In this document: one piece after another, positions 26,899 through 36,762 of the stretch
Layout: every line of letters begins with the position of its first letter
Position numbering within the stretch: the stretch's first letter is position 1
Assembly (NCBI RefSeq): GCF_016881005.1
Contig: NZ_JACOPV010000004.1
Location: 62,001-126,000 of the forward strand
Direction: 5' to 3'
Length of the DNA: 64,000 nt
DNA from: Pseudomonas arcuscaelestis
GTDB lineage: Bacteria > Pseudomonadota > Gammaproteobacteria > Pseudomonadales > Pseudomonadaceae
The notes under the pieces: model-generated
Seen by the model: the letters and a program-made list of their open reading frames with translations, nothing else
Told to the model about the DNA's origin: nothing
The model's database searches: none
Position numbers and translations under genes: made by a program

Positions 26899-26989
26899 AA
26901 TCACGCCCCCCTAAGATTGCCCTCAAGCCAGGCGCAGTCGCCCTCTGTTACGCAACTGCACGGTTCCCTTTATTCATAGGAGCACGAGC

Positions 26990-27172
26990 ATGAGCGCATC
27001 TCTGCGTAGCGTTGACGGTCAGGACGAAGCCACCATTCTGCGCGAAATTCAGAGCGCGCTGCGCGACCTGCGCTTCGGCGCGGTGGAAATTACCGTGCAC
27101 AACGCCCAGGTCGTGCAGATAGAACGCAAGGAAAAGTTCCGCCTGCAGAACCCCGGCAACAAGCCCAGCTGA
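26990..27172 (+). CDS. oscA: OscA-type small protein (DUF2292/YezD family)
   Basis: A 60-residue protein of the DUF2292 family with a compact alpha/beta pattern (ILREIQSALRDLRFGAVEI then TVHNAQVVQIERKEK). In pseudomonads oscA lies directly upstream of the sulfate-binding protein gene and is needed for growth on organosulfur compounds, including under chromate-induced sulfur starvation. The molecular function is unknown. TAGGAG precedes the ATG. A REP-like repeat separates it from sbp. Confidence 0.85.
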   Translation: MSASLRSVDGQDEATILREIQSALRDLRFGAVEITVHNAQVVQIERKEKFRLQNPGNKPS

Positions 27173-27173
27173 T

Positions 27174-27201
27174 ACCTGTGGGAGCGGGCTTGCCCGCGAT
27201 G
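27174..27201. repeat. Pseudomonas REP element
   Basis: A copy of the common extragenic CCTGTGGGAGCGGGCTTG type followed by CCCGCGATG, between oscA and sbp. Confidence 0.75.
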
Positions 27202-27246
27202 AATGCGCCGCCTAATTAGAAAAATACGCCAATCGGGAGCTTCACC

Positions 27247-28254
27247 ATGTCAATCCGCCGTTATGCCCTGGCAGCACTCGCCAGCGCCGTTTTTGCCGGT
27301 TCTGCTATCGCCAAGGATTACGAGTTGTTGAACGTTTCCTACGATCCGACTCGTGAGCTGTATCAGGAGTACAACGCTGAGTTCATCAAGCACTGGCAAC
27401 AGGCTCACCCGGACGACAAGGTGAAGATCCAGCAGTCCCACGGCGGCTCGGGCAAGCAGGCTCGAGCAGTGATCGATGGTCTGCGTGCCGATGTGGTGAC
27501 CCTAGCGCTGGCCGGCGACATCGACGAAGTGGCCAAGCTGGGCAAGGCCCTGCCAGACAGCTGGCAGAAACGCCTGCCTGATGCCAGCACTCCGTACACC
27601 TCGACCATCGTGTTTCTGGTGCGCAAGGGCAACCCCAAGGGCATCAAGGACTGGGGTGATCTGATCAAGAAAGACGTGTCGGTGATTACCCCTAACCCGA
27701 AAACTTCCGGCGGCGCTCGCTGGAACTTCCTCGCCGCCTGGGCCTATGGCCTAAAAGCCGGCGGCAGCGAAGCCAAGGCCCAGGAATACGTGAAGCAGTT
27801 GTTCCAACATGTACCGGTACTCGACACCGGCGCCCGTGGCTCGACCATCACCTTCGTCAACAACGGTCAAGGCGACGTGTTGCTGGCCTGGGAAAATGAA
27901 GCCTTCCTGGCGCTCAAGGAAGACGGCGGCGCTGACAAGTTCGACATCGTCGTACCGTCGCTTTCAATTCTCGCCGAGCCACCTGTGGCCGTAGTCGACA
28001 AGAACGCCGAGAAGAAGGGCAACGAGAAAATTGCCGAGGAATACCTCAAGCATCTGTACAGCCCAGCCGGGCAGACCATCGCCGCAAAGAACTTCTATCG
28101 TCCGCGTGATGAGAAAGTCGCCGCCGAATACGCCAAGCAGTTCCCCAAACTGGACCTGGTAACTATCGACAAAGACTTCGGCGGCTGGAAAACTGCCCAA
28201 CCCAAGTTTTTCAATGATGGTGGCGTGTTCGACCAGATCTACACCGCGCAGTGA
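27247..28254 (+). CDS. sbp: Periplasmic sulfate-binding protein
   Basis: The solute-binding component of the sulfate/thiosulfate ABC transporter, 335 residues. A Sec signal peptide ends near residue 22 (SAIA before KDYELLN). Family hallmarks include [12 protein letters not shown] near the mature N-terminus, [11 protein letters not shown], and [18 protein letters not shown], which lines the sulfate site. It captures sulfate in the periplasm and delivers it to CysTWA, encoded next. A strong GC hairpin after the gene probably keeps sbp mRNA more abundant than the permease mRNA. Confidence 0.95.
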   Translation: MSIRRYALAALASAVFAGSAIAKDYELLNVSYDPTRELYQEYNAEFIKHWQQAHPDDKVKIQQSHGGSGKQARAVIDGLRADVVTLALAGDIDEVAKLGKALPDSWQKRLPDASTPYTSTIVFLVRKGNPKGIKDWGDLIKKDVSVITPNPKTSGGARWNFLAAWAYGLKAGGSEAKAQEYVKQLFQHVPVLDTGARGSTITFVNNGQGDVLLAWENEAFLALKEDGGADKFDIVVPSLSILAEPPVAVVDKNAEKKGNEKIAEEYLKHLYSPAGQTIAAKNFYRPRDEKVAAEYAKQFPKLDLVTIDKDFGGWKTAQPKFFNDGGVFDQIYTAQ

Positions 28255-28295
28255 AACGTGGCCGATAGGATAGTCGCCGTTCAGTAGCTAGCATG

Positions 28296-28317
28296 GGCCC
28301 GGGATCTGTCCCGGGCC
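28296..28317 (+). terminator. Strong intergenic hairpin between sbp and cysT
   Basis: GGCCCGGG and CCCGGGCC pair around ATCTGT. There is no T-run, so this is better read as an mRNA-stabilising or attenuating hairpin than as a full terminator. Confidence 0.55.
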
Positions 28318-28341
28318 TCGTGCGTTCAACCAGGGACCTTT

Positions 28342-29160
28342 ATGTCACGTCGTATCTCCCCCGTCATACCCGGCTTCGGGCTGACGCTGGGTTACACCTT
28401 GGTGTACCTCAGTCTGATTGTGCTCATACCGCTGGGGGCCATGTTTGTACATGCCGCCCAGCTCACCTGGGAGCAGTTCTGGGCCATCATCAGTGCGCCG
28501 CGAGTAATCGCTGCACTCAAGCTGAGCTTTGGCACTGCCCTCTTCGCTGCCATCATCAACGGCATCATCGGCACGTTGTTGGCTTGGGTTCTGGTGCGGT
28601 ACACCTTCCCGGGCCGCAAGATCATCGAGGCGATGATCGACTTGCCGTTCGCGCTGCCGACTGCCGTGGCCGGTATTGCCCTGACCGCGTTGTATGCCCC
28701 TGCAGGCCTGGTCGGGCAGTTCGCCACCGATCTGGGCTTCAAGATTGCCTACACCCCATTGGGCATTACCCTGGCATTGACCTTTGTTACCTTGCCGTTC
28801 GTGGTACGCACGGTGCAGCCGGTGCTAGCAGACATTCCTCGGGAAGTCGAAGAAGCGGCTGCCTGCTTGGGTGCCAAACCGCTGCAGGTGTTTCGCTATG
28901 TGCTGTTGCCGGCACTATTGCCCGCCTGGCTGACCGGTTTTGCCCTGGCGTTTGCACGCGGTGTCGGTGAGTACGGCTCGGTGATTTTCATCGCCGGCAA
29001 CATGCCGATGAAAACCGAGATTCTGCCGCTGCTGATCATGGTCAAGCTTGACCAGTACGACTACACCGGCGCTACCGCCATCGGCGTGATGATGCTGGTG
29101 GTTTCCTTCATTCTGTTGCTGCTGATCAACTTGCTGCAGCGGCGCATCGAAACCCCTTGA
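28342..29160 (+). CDS. cysT: Sulfate ABC transporter permease CysT
   Basis: An inner-membrane permease of 272 residues with six predicted hydrophobic segments. The cytoplasmic EAA loop reads [21 protein letters not shown], the docking site for CysA. It pairs with CysW to form the sulfate channel. AGGGACC precedes the ATG. Its stop is followed at once by the AAGGAGG of cysW. Confidence 0.95.
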   Translation: MSRRISPVIPGFGLTLGYTLVYLSLIVLIPLGAMFVHAAQLTWEQFWAIISAPRVIAALKLSFGTALFAAIINGIIGTLLAWVLVRYTFPGRKIIEAMIDLPFALPTAVAGIALTALYAPAGLVGQFATDLGFKIAYTPLGITLALTFVTLPFVVRTVQPVLADIPREVEEAAACLGAKPLQVFRYVLLPALLPAWLTGFALAFARGVGEYGSVIFIAGNMPMKTEILPLLIMVKLDQYDYTGATAIGVMMLVVSFILLLLINLLQRRIETP

Positions 29161-29174
29161 AGGAGGCCACGTCC

Positions 29175-30047
29175 ATGTCTGCATCTACTCTTGGCGCAGC
29201 CGCTTCGGCCAATGCCGCTCGCCGTGGCAGTTCTATATCGCGGCGAATTCTGATCAGCCTCGGCTGGTTGGTATTTGCCCTGTTCCTCTTGTTGCCGCTG
29301 ATTATTGTGGTATCCCAAGGCCTGAAAATGGGTTTGGGAACCTTCTTTGAGGCGATCTTCGAGCCTGACGCATTGTCGGCGTTGAAACTGACGCTGATTG
29401 CCGTGGCCATCTCGGTGCCGTTGAACTTGGTGTTTGGCGTCAGCGCTGCCTGGTGTGTGAGCAAGTACACCTTTCGCGGCAAGAGCATCCTGGTAACGCT
29501 GATCGACTTGCCATTTTCGGTATCGCCGGTCATTGCCGGTCTGGTCTATGTGTTGATGTTTGGTGCCCAAGGCTTTTTCGGGCCGTGGTTGCAAGACCAT
29601 GACATCCAGATCGTGTTTGCCTTGCCGGGCATTGTGCTGGCAACCATCTTCGTCACCGTGCCCTTCGTTGCCCGTGAACTGATCCCGTTGATGCAGGAGC
29701 AGGGAACCCAGGAAGAAGAGGCTGCGCGCCTGCTGGGTGCCAATGGCTGGCAGATGTTCTGGCATGTAACGCTGCCTAACATCAAATGGGGCCTGATCTA
29801 CGGCGTGGTGCTTTGTACTGCGCGAGCAATGGGTGAGTTCGGTGCCGTGTCGGTGGTCTCCGGCCACATTCGCGGGGTGACCAACACCTTGCCGCTGCAT
29901 GTCGAGATCCTTTACAACGAATACAACCATGTCGCGGCTTTCAGCGTGGCCAGCCTGTTGCTGATCCTGGCGCTCTTCATCCTGCTGCTCAAGCAGTGGA
30001 GCGAGTCCCGCATTAACCGCCTGCGCCATAGCGCCGCGGAGGAATAA
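29175..30047 (+). CDS. cysW: Sulfate ABC transporter permease CysW
   Basis: The second permease subunit, 290 residues, with six hydrophobic segments and an EAA loop ([17 protein letters not shown]). ATG 29175 sits eight bases after AAGGAGG. An in-frame TTG that overlaps the cysT stop is less likely. The N-terminus is Ala/Ser-rich and about 40 residues long before the first membrane span. Confidence 0.95.
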   Translation: MSASTLGAAASANAARRGSSISRRILISLGWLVFALFLLLPLIIVVSQGLKMGLGTFFEAIFEPDALSALKLTLIAVAISVPLNLVFGVSAAWCVSKYTFRGKSILVTLIDLPFSVSPVIAGLVYVLMFGAQGFFGPWLQDHDIQIVFALPGIVLATIFVTVPFVARELIPLMQEQGTQEEEAARLLGANGWQMFWHVTLPNIKWGLIYGVVLCTARAMGEFGAVSVVSGHIRGVTNTLPLHVEILYNEYNHVAAFSVASLLLILALFILLLKQWSESRINRLRHSAAEE

Positions 30048-30050
30048 TTC

Positions 30051-31040
30051 ATGTCGATCGAAGTTCGTAATGTCAGCAAGCGCTTCAACGCTTTCCAGGC
30101 CCTGGACAGCATCAACCTGGATATCCACAGCGGCGAGCTGGTGGCGCTGCTGGGTCCGTCGGGCTGCGGCAAAACCACGTTGCTGCGGATCATCGCTGGG
30201 CTGGAAACGCCGGATCAAGGCAGCATCGTGTTCCATGGTGAAGATGTCTCCGGGCACGACGTGCGTGATCGTAACGTCGGCTTTGTGTTCCAGCACTACG
30301 CGTTGTTTCGCCACATGAGTGTGTTCGACAACGTCGCCTTTGGTCTGCGCATGAAGCCCAAGGGGGAGCGTCCGAGCGAGAGCAAAATTGCCGAGAAGGT
30401 TCACGAGTTGCTGAACATGGTCCAGCTGGACTGGCTCAGCGATCGTTACCCTGAACAGCTTTCCGGTGGCCAGCGCCAACGTATCGCCCTGGCACGCGCC
30501 CTGGCGGTAGAGCCCAAAGTACTGCTGCTCGACGAACCTTTCGGTGCGCTCGACGCCAAGGTACGTAAAGAGCTGCGCCGCTGGCTGGCGCGCCTGCACG
30601 AAGACATCAACTTGACCTCGGTGTTCGTGACACACGACCAGGAAGAGGCCATGGAAGTCGCCGACCGTATCGTGGTGATGAACAAGGGCGTAATCGAACA
30701 GATCGGGTCACCGGGTGATGTCTACGAGAACCCGGCCAGTGATTTCGTTTACCACTTCCTTGGTGATTCCAACCGTCTGCACCTAAGTGAAGGCAACCAC
30801 GTTTTGTTCCGGCCCCACGAAGTGTCGCTGTCGCGCCATGAAGTCGAAGGGCATCACGCAGCTGAAGTACGTGATATTCGTCCATTGGGTGCAACGACTC
30901 GGGTGACGTTGAAAGTCGAAGGGCAGAGCGAGCTGATCGAAGCCGAGGTGGTCAAGGATCATGACAGCCTGAGTGGCCTGGCGCGCGGCGAGACGTTGTT
31001 CTTCAAGCCCAAGGTTTGGCAGAAAGTCGCCAACATCTAA
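30051..31040 (+). CDS. cysA: Sulfate ABC transporter ATPase CysA
   Basis: The ATP-hydrolysing subunit, 329 residues. Walker A is GPSGCGKTT, the Q-loop is [12 protein letters not shown], the signature is [15 protein letters not shown], Walker B is [14 protein letters not shown], and the switch His lies in [16 protein letters not shown]-like C-terminal domain follows (~235-329). It starts three bases after cysW and ends the sbp-cysTWA unit. Confidence 0.95.
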   Translation: MSIEVRNVSKRFNAFQALDSINLDIHSGELVALLGPSGCGKTTLLRIIAGLETPDQGSIVFHGEDVSGHDVRDRNVGFVFQHYALFRHMSVFDNVAFGLRMKPKGERPSESKIAEKVHELLNMVQLDWLSDRYPEQLSGGQRQRIALARALAVEPKVLLLDEPFGALDAKVRKELRRWLARLHEDINLTSVFVTHDQEEAMEVADRIVVMNKGVIEQIGSPGDVYENPASDFVYHFLGDSNRLHLSEGNHVLFRPHEVSLSRHEVEGHHAAEVRDIRPLGATTRVTLKVEGQSELIEAEVVKDHDSLSGLARGETLFFKPKVWQKVANI

Positions 31041-31060
31041 CACCCTCTCTCTGAGAAATA

Positions 31061-31143
31061 TGCAGGAGTTGGCCTTGCCAGCGATCCAGACACCGCGCAC
31101 CTGACACCGCGCGGATCTGATCGCCAGCAAGGCTGGCTCCTGC
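31061..31143. repeat. REP doublet (BIME-like)
   Basis: Two inverted copies of a Pseudomonas REP (one beginning GCAGGAGTTGGCCTTGCCAG, the other ending AAGGCTGGCTCCTGC) flank a GC-rich centre and could fold into a long hairpin after cysA. The rest of the 333-base gap up to 31374 holds the AT-rich promoter region of the receptor gene and no gene. Confidence 0.8.
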
Positions 31144-31291
31144 GTCATTTCCGCGCGGTAAAACTCCCCCTGCTCCAACACTCGGCACTTCGCTTGCCGA
31201 ACGCTTTCGTGCGCCTGTCTGCCATGCATTTTGCTCATGAAAAATATCGGCCAAAGGCATTTGCCCCGCCTGTGTCGGACTCCTTATAAAG

Positions 31292-31345
31292 GCATTCTCT
31301 TATTCGAAATAACTATTTAAATCCATAAGTAAATAGCCGTCAGGA
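31292..31345 (+). promoter_or_regulatory. AT-rich regulatory region of the TonB-receptor gene
   Basis: A segment with TTATTCGAAATAAC, then CTATTTA (31313) and TAAATAG (31330) as an inverted repeat, lies 40-80 bases before the receptor start. It resembles AT-rich segments upstream of oscA, tonB, the 36116 gene and the metQ-like gene, suggesting shared control. Confidence 0.4.
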
Positions 31346-31373
31346 ATATGTATTTTCTGGCCAGGAGCCGCCC

Positions 31374-33716
31374 ATGAGCCCGTCCCATCGCCTTGTACCG
31401 CTTTCGTCACGACGGCTTCAGCGCCTGCCCCTTGCACTGCTGCTGGCCAGTAGCGCGCACTGGTTGCCGGCCCAGGCCTCTGAGACGCCAACCACTGCCG
31501 TGAAAGCCAGTGACAGCCAGCTCAAGACTGTCACCGTAACCGCCCGGCGCCGCGAAGAAAGTGCGCAGGACGTGCCGACACCCATGAGCGTTCTCGACGG
31601 CCAGGCGTTGGAAAGCCAGCGTGTGTACCGTATTCAGGATTTGCAGCAACTGGTGCCGAGCGTCAACGTCGCCTACATGCATGCTCGCCAGTCCAGCGTG
31701 TCGATTCGCGGCCTAGGCAACAATCCTGCAAGCGATGGCCTGGAAGGCAGCGTGGGCCTGTACCTGGACAACGTTTACCTCGGGCGCCCGGGCATGGCGG
31801 TGTTCGACCTCATGGACATCGAGCAGCTTGAGGTGCTGCGAGGCCCGCAAGGCACCTTGTTCGGCAAGAACACTACCGCGGGGGTCATCAACATCAGTAC
31901 TCGTGCACCCAGCTTCACCCCGGAGCGCAGCATTGAAACTTCGGTGGGCGAGGATGGCTACTTCCAGACCAAGGGCACCTTGTCCGGGCCATTGAGTGAT
32001 GAGCTGGCTGGACGAATCTCGGCCTACCGCACCCGCAGTGATGGCGACATCAAGAACGAATATGATGGCCACACTCTCAATGGCGGCTCACGCCAGGGCT
32101 TTCGTGGTCAGTTGCTGTACAAGCCCAACGAGCAGTTCAATCTACGCTGGATTGGCGATTACAACGAAGAAGACTCCAGTGCCGGCACCCGTTTGCTGTA
32201 CAGCACCGGGCCGACCATCAATGGCGTCAACCGTTACGAAGCGCGGGCCAAGGCGGCAGGTGCAACGCTGATCGACGGCAGCAAGCGCAAGGTCAACCTC
32301 GACAGTGACCAACAGGTAACGGTGTTCCAGGGCGGCACCTCGTTGGAGGCGAACTGGACCCTGGACAACGACTTCACCCTGACCTCGGTCAGTTCCTACC
32401 GATGGTGGGATTTCACCCCGCGCAACGACGAAGGCCTGAATGTGCCTGCAGCATACAATTCCGGGGTGTCCGTTCGCGACAAACAGTACTCGCAGGAGTT
32501 TCGCCTGGCGTCGCCCACCGGTGGCTTCTTCGACTATGTACTGGGCGCGTATTACTTCGGCTCCGATCTGGATAACAACTCCTTTGTCTATTACGGGCCG
32601 CAAGCGGACATCTGGAACGGTACGCCGGCAGGCGCCCTGGCCAATGTCACCACCCTCGGCAAGGGCCATATCAAGACCGACAGCTTTGCTTTGTTTGCCC
32701 AGGGCACTTGGCACCTTACCGAGCGCCTGGACTTTACCGCTGGCGTACGGGGCACCTATGAAGAAAAAAGTGCCTGGGTCAATCGTGACGCACCCGTGGG
32801 TGGCGCTGATGTGACCGGTGCGGCAGCAGCTGCCCGCCAGGGCCGGGTGGGTGCCTATAACTCGGGCGATCTCAACCAGTACAGCTCAAGCCCATCCGGG
32901 CTGCTAAACCTGAGTTATCGCTTTACCGAGGATCTTCTCGGCTACGCCACCTTGTCCCATGGCGAGAAGTCCGGTGGGGTCAACCTGGCGGTAGCGACCG
33001 CGCCGGTGGCAGGCGCCGATTCGCTGCTGGTCGGTACCGAGCGCGCCAACAATGCCGAGCTCGGTCTCAAGAGCACCCTCTGGGATCGCCGCCTGCAACT
33101 TAACGCCAACCTGTTCTGGACCGAGGTACATGGCTACCAGACCAACGCCTACGACGAAGCCAACCGCGTGCAATACCTGACCAACGCCGGCTCGGTGCGC
33201 TCGCGTGGGGTGGAAGTGGAAAGTACCTTGGTGCCGATTCGTGGCCTGACACTGAACCTGAACGGCTCCTACAACGATGTTCGGTACCTCTCCTACAAAG
33301 ACGCGCCGTGCGCACCGGAGGTCGCCCTGCAGACAGGCGCTCCTGCCGCCTGTGATTTGTCCGGCCATCAGGTAGTCGGCGCCTCGAAGTGGATCGGCAA
33401 TGCCAACGGCCAATACCAGTGGGACCTGGATAACGGCCTGCAGCCCTACGTCACTGCCAGTTACGCATTCCGCTCCAAGGCAGTGGGCACGGTCGAGGAC
33501 TCCGACTTCGCGCAGATTCCCAGCTATGCCGTCGTCAATTTCTCTACCGGTTTGCGTGGCGACCTGGGCCAGGGGCAATGGGATGTTTCGTTGTGGCTGA
33601 AAAACGCCTTCGACAAGACGTACTACACCACCCTCTGGAGCGCCGCCAATGGGGGTTATGAAGGCCTGGCGGGCACACCGAGAACCCTTGGGATGACTGG
33701 ACGCTACGACTTCTGA
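31374..33716 (+). CDS. TonB-dependent outer-membrane receptor
   Basis: A 780-residue receptor. A Sec signal peptide (about 35 residues, ending near AQASE) precedes a TonB-box-like segment (LKTVTVTARRREES), a plug domain (~60-170, with SIRGLGNN and QLEVLRGPQGTLFGKNTTAG), and a 22-strand-type beta-barrel ending in the aromatic YDF. It energises uptake of an unknown substrate. The position between the sulfate transporter and a private tonB-exbB-exbD set, within sulfur-related genes, suggests an organosulfur substrate such as a sulfate ester; a siderophore is the alternative. Confidence 0.9.
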   Translation: MSPSHRLVPLSSRRLQRLPLALLLASSAHWLPAQASETPTTAVKASDSQLKTVTVTARRREESAQDVPTPMSVLDGQALESQRVYRIQDLQQLVPSVNVAYMHARQSSVSIRGLGNNPASDGLEGSVGLYLDNVYLGRPGMAVFDLMDIEQLEVLRGPQGTLFGKNTTAGVINISTRAPSFTPERSIETSVGEDGYFQTKGTLSGPLSDELAGRISAYRTRSDGDIKNEYDGHTLNGGSRQGFRGQLLYKPNEQFNLRWIGDYNEEDSSAGTRLLYSTGPTINGVNRYEARAKAAGATLIDGSKRKVNLDSDQQVTVFQGGTSLEANWTLDNDFTLTSVSSYRWWDFTPRNDEGLNVPAAYNSGVSVRDKQYSQEFRLASPTGGFFDYVLGAYYFGSDLDNNSFVYYGPQADIWNGTPAGALANVTTLGKGHIKTDSFALFAQGTWHLTERLDFTAGVRGTYEEKSAWVNRDAPVGGADVTGAAAAARQGRVGAYNSGDLNQYSSSPSGLLNLSYRFTEDLLGYATLSHGEKSGGVNLAVATAPVAGADSLLVGTERANNAELGLKSTLWDRRLQLNANLFWTEVHGYQTNAYDEANRVQYLTNAGSVRSRGVEVESTLVPIRGLTLNLNGSYNDVRYLSYKDAPCAPEVALQTGAPAACDLSGHQVVGASKWIGNANGQYQWDLDNGLQPYVTASYAFRSKAVGTVEDSDFAQIPSYAVVNFSTGLRGDLGQGQWDVSLWLKNAFDKTYYTTLWSAANGGYEGLAGTPRTLGMTGRYDF

Positions 33717-33728
33717 GCGCGTTTTTCG

Positions 33729-33765
33729 ATGCCTGCCGCGAATACTTTCAATGCGTGGCAGGCAT
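33729..33765 (+). terminator. Hairpin after the TonB receptor gene
   Basis: ATGCCTGCC (33729-33737) pairs with GGCAGGCAT (33757-33765). No T-run follows, so it may be a factor-dependent or mRNA-stabilising structure. Confidence 0.5.
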
Positions 33766-33847
33766 GACCCATTCGACGGTTGAGGCAAAGCCTTGAACGG
33801 CGGGGCGTTGGGGTAAGTAGCACGTTTATATATGCCTTCTGGGTCTA

Positions 33848-33888
33848 ATTAATTAGATAAAAGTTACTTTAAGAAATAAGCATTGAGC
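33848..33888 (+). promoter_or_regulatory. AT-rich promoter region of tonB-exbB-exbD
   Basis: A stretch containing AATTAATTAG and TTTAAGAAATAAGC lies about 75-110 bases before tonB. The motif resembles those upstream of the other sulfur-block genes. Confidence 0.4.
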
Positions 33889-33959
33889 AGTGATGATTCG
33901 CCCAACGAAGGCAGTCGAGCTGCCATCGGTGAAAACACAGAAAGTCCAGGAGCTGATCA

Positions 33960-34760
33960 ATGGGTAATGTCCAGACCGCCGCCACGCTTGATGTGCTTTG
34001 GCGCCAAACGCCAAGCGGCGAGTTGGTCGACCTCGGCCGGCCGCACCGTGTACCGCTGGGGCGCCAGCGTTTGCAGCGCACGCCAAAAGGTACCCTGGGT
34101 TATCGAGAAAAAGTGCTCTTGGGAGTTTTTGCTCTGGCGCTGCATGGTGCAGTGGCTTATTGGCTCAGCCAGGCACCTGCGCCGCTGCTGCCAGTGGTGG
34201 CGCCGGAAATTCCGCCGATGACCATCGAGTTTTCGCAACCGGCACCGCCTGTGGTCGAGCCTCCACCCCCTGCGCCTGCACAACCGGTGGTGGAACCACC
34301 GCCACCAGTGATCGATGAGCTGGCGGCTAAACCCGCACCTAAACCGGTGCCTAAACCCAAGCCCAAGCCGGTTGTTAAAGCTCAACCCAAGCCCACGCCC
34401 GCGCCCGCGCCTGCACCGAAGGCCGTTGAGCAACCGCCTGCGCCGCCACAACCGCCGGCTCCACCGGCACCTGCAGCGGTGACGCCGGCCTCGGCCAACG
34501 CGGGTTATTTGAAGAATCCGGCGCCGGAATATCCGGCACTGGCGCACAGACGGGGTTGGGAAGGCACGGTTCTGTTGCGGGTGCATGTGCTGGCCAGCGG
34601 TAAGCCCGGGGACATTCAGCTGCAAAAAAGCAGCGGTCGCCAGCAGCTCGACGAGGCGGCACTGCAAGCGGTCAAGCGCTGGAGTTTTGTTCCGGCCAAG
34701 CAGGGGAACGTGGCCCTCGATGGCTGGGTGAGCGTACCCATCGAATTCAAGATCCACTAA
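33960..34760 (+). CDS. tonB: TonB energy-transduction protein
   Basis: A 266-residue TonB. A cytoplasmic N-terminal extension of about 50 residues precedes a single membrane anchor (~52-70, LLGVFALALHGAVAYWL). A Pro/Lys-rich periplasmic spacer follows (~85-175, many PKP and APAP repeats). The C-terminal TonB domain (~190-266) contains NPAPEYPALAHRRGWEG. AGGAG precedes the ATG. It heads the tonB-exbB-exbD unit and probably serves the receptor encoded just upstream. Confidence 0.93.
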   Translation: MGNVQTAATLDVLWRQTPSGELVDLGRPHRVPLGRQRLQRTPKGTLGYREKVLLGVFALALHGAVAYWLSQAPAPLLPVVAPEIPPMTIEFSQPAPPVVEPPPPAPAQPVVEPPPPVIDELAAKPAPKPVPKPKPKPVVKAQPKPTPAPAPAPKAVEQPPAPPQPPAPPAPAAVTPASANAGYLKNPAPEYPALAHRRGWEGTVLLRVHVLASGKPGDIQLQKSSGRQQLDEAALQAVKRWSFVPAKQGNVALDGWVSVPIEFKIH

Positions 34761-34787
34761 TTCGCGCTAATAGAGAGAGTATTGATC

Positions 34788-35510
34788 ATGACGTTATTGG
34801 CATCCCCCCTCGAATCCATCGAAAGCGCGGTGATCTGGCTGCTGGTGGCTTTTTCTGTCGTCACCTGGGGTCTGGCCCTGGTCAAGGGCGCGCAGTTCGT
34901 ACGTTTGAAAAACCAGGACAAGCGCTTTCACAAGCAATTCTGGGCCGCTTCCAGCCTGGACGCCGCGGCTGAGCTGAGTGAAAGCCAGCCCGGCGCCGCT
35001 GCGCGGGTGGCACAGGCAGGCTATGCGGCCATTGCTGTCGGTGAGCCTGGTCAAGCCACTGACCTGAGCCAGGCCATTAACCATCAGGACCGTCTGGAGC
35101 GCGCCTTGCGCCAGCAAATTGTGCGTGAGCGGCGCTCTCTTGAAACTGGCCTGGCCGTGGTCGCCAGTATTGGCAGTACCTCGCCGTTCATCGGCTTGTT
35201 CGGCACGGTGTGGGGCATCATGGAAGCACTGAAGGGTATCAGCGCTGCAGGCTCAGCCAGCCTCGAGACCGTTGCTGGTCCGATTGGTGCGGCGCTGGTC
35301 GCCACGGGTGTGGGTATTGCCGTCGCAGTACCGGCAGTGCTGGTTTACAACTACTTTCTGCGGCGTTTGAAGCTCACCGCTGCCGATCTCGATGACTTCG
35401 CCCATGACTTCTACAGCCTGGCGCAGAAGAGCGCTTTTCGGGTTCTGGTTCATCCAGCCGCGTACAAGCCAGCCAACACCAGCCCGCAAAAAGTGAAGGA
35501 GGCCTCCTGA
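34788..35510 (+). CDS. exbB: ExbB proton-channel protein (MotA/TolQ/ExbB family)
   Basis: A 240-residue inner-membrane protein with three hydrophobic segments (~15-35, ~125-150, ~165-190). The family region GLFGTVWGIMEALKGIS is clear. With ExbD it uses the proton gradient to drive TonB. ATG 34788 is preferred to an in-frame TTG two codons earlier. It follows tonB by 27 bases and precedes exbD by one. Confidence 0.93.
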   Translation: MTLLASPLESIESAVIWLLVAFSVVTWGLALVKGAQFVRLKNQDKRFHKQFWAASSLDAAAELSESQPGAAARVAQAGYAAIAVGEPGQATDLSQAINHQDRLERALRQQIVRERRSLETGLAVVASIGSTSPFIGLFGTVWGIMEALKGISAAGSASLETVAGPIGAALVATGVGIAVAVPAVLVYNYFLRRLKLTAADLDDFAHDFYSLAQKSAFRVLVHPAAYKPANTSPQKVKEAS

Positions 35511-35511
35511 T

Positions 35512-35913
35512 ATGGCTTTCTCAACCCAGGACAGCGACGAAGTACTCAGTGAGATCAACGTAACGCCGCTGGTAGACGTGATGCTGGTATTGCTGGTGGT
35601 GTTTATCGTAACCGCGCCACTGCTCACCAACGCTATTCCCATCAACCTGCCAAAAACCGAGGCGGTGGCCCCGGTTGAACAGAAGGACCCGTTGGTGGTG
35701 AGTATCGATGGCGCTGGCAAAGTGTTCATCAACAAGGACGAAATCCAGCCGGAGCTACTGGAAACCAGTCTGCAGACCGCCAAGGCCAAAGACCCGGAGC
35801 TGCGCGTACAACTGCAGGCTGACGATGGCGTGAACTATGGCGAAGTGGCACGAGCCATGGCCTCGATCGAACGCGCGGGCATCACCCGCTTGTCGGTGAT
35901 CACTGCTCGCTAA
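35512..35913 (+). CDS. exbD: ExbD biopolymer transport protein
   Basis: A 133-residue protein with one N-terminal membrane helix (~20-42). NVTPLVDVMLVLLVVFIV carries the proton-relay Asp. A periplasmic ExbD/TolR domain follows. AAGGAGG lies within the end of exbB, so translation is probably coupled. A terminator follows the stop. Confidence 0.93.
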   Translation: MAFSTQDSDEVLSEINVTPLVDVMLVLLVVFIVTAPLLTNAIPINLPKTEAVAPVEQKDPLVVSIDGAGKVFINKDEIQPELLETSLQTAKAKDPELRVQLQADDGVNYGEVARAMASIERAGITRLSVITAR

Positions 35914-35940
35914 GCAACCTGTTTCAGGCAAGTCTTCAGG

Positions 35941-35975
35941 GGCCATTCCTCGGCAGGGGATGGTCTCTTTTTTTT
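35941..35975 (+). terminator. Terminator after exbD
   Basis: GGCCAT (35941-35946) pairs with ATGGTC (35960-35965) around a CCTCGGCAGGGG-like centre. A run of eight T residues follows. Confidence 0.75.
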
Positions 35976-36115
35976 AGCTGCACGTTTCAAGCGGCAAGAA
36001 GTAGAGTGTCGGAATGGTATTTTGGTTATTAATAAATAGCTTCTTATTCCTTTACGAATATAACCATGGCCCTATACTTAGCTTCAAGCACGCAAAACCC
36101 AGCAGGAGGCGCCCC

Positions 36116-36697
36116 ATGCGCAACACCTCTATCCGTTACCTGATTGTGCCGGGCTGGCAAGGATCGCCAGAGGATCATTGGCAGAGTCACTGGCAGCAGG
36201 TACTGCCCAACAGTGCGCGGGTCGAGCAGCACGACTGGTTAACCCCGCAGCGTCAGGATTGGGTTGCTGCACTCGAGCAAGCCGTGGCCGCGGAGGATTC
36301 GCCGGTCATTCTGATTGCCCATAGCCTTGGCTGCATCACGGTTGCGCACTGGGCCGCGCAGGCCAGCGTCAGCTTGCTGCGTCGGGTGCGCGGGGCGTTG
36401 TTGGTAGCACCGGCGGATGTCGAGCGTCCGACCTGTGCACTCGCGTTGCGTAACTTTGCGCCGATCTCGCAGCAGGTGTTGCCATTTCCAAGTCAGGTGG
36501 TCAGTTCCGACAACGATCCGGCAATCAGCGCCCCGCGAGCGATGCAGTTGGCGCGCGCCTGGGGCGCCGAAGTTGGCTTTCTTGCTGGCGCCGGGCATAT
36601 CAATGTGAAGTCCGGGCACCGTCGCTGGGAGCAGGGTTTCGCCTATCTGTATCGCCTGCAGAATCGCCTGGAGCAGCACGCGCTTCGCCGCGCCTGA
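36116..36697 (+). CDS. RBBP9/YdeN-type alpha/beta hydrolase
   Basis: A 193-residue serine hydrolase of the RBBP9/YdeN family. The start reads YLIVPGWQGSPEDHWQSHW, the nucleophile elbow is AHSLGC (Ser ~65), and the terminal His is in GAGHINVKSGH (~158). AGGAGG seven bases before ATG 36116 fixes the start; a longer open frame from 36014 is not supported. An AT-rich segment with TTATTCCTTTACGAATATAACC lies upstream, like the other sulfur-block promoters. The substrate is unknown. Confidence 0.85.
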   Translation: MRNTSIRYLIVPGWQGSPEDHWQSHWQQVLPNSARVEQHDWLTPQRQDWVAALEQAVAAEDSPVILIAHSLGCITVAHWAAQASVSLLRRVRGALLVAPADVERPTCALALRNFAPISQQVLPFPSQVVSSDNDPAISAPRAMQLARAWGAEVGFLAGAGHINVKSGHRRWEQGFAYLYRLQNRLEQHALRRA

Positions 36698-36762
36698 TTC
36701 CAGGCCCTGTCATTTTTCCAGATTCAACGCCCGGCCCCAGATGCTGACGGCGGGAGCTTGCC

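Noticed and set aside
29061..30635. A 524-codon minus-strand frame across cysW/cysA
   Set aside because: It spans two clear ABC-transporter genes and is rich in His/Gln/Arg, typical of a shadow frame.
33957..34757. A 266-codon open frame on the minus strand across tonB
   Set aside because: It mirrors the Pro/Lys-rich tonB frame. It is dominated by Arg/His/Gly runs, has no family motif, and TonB on the plus strand has all expected domains.
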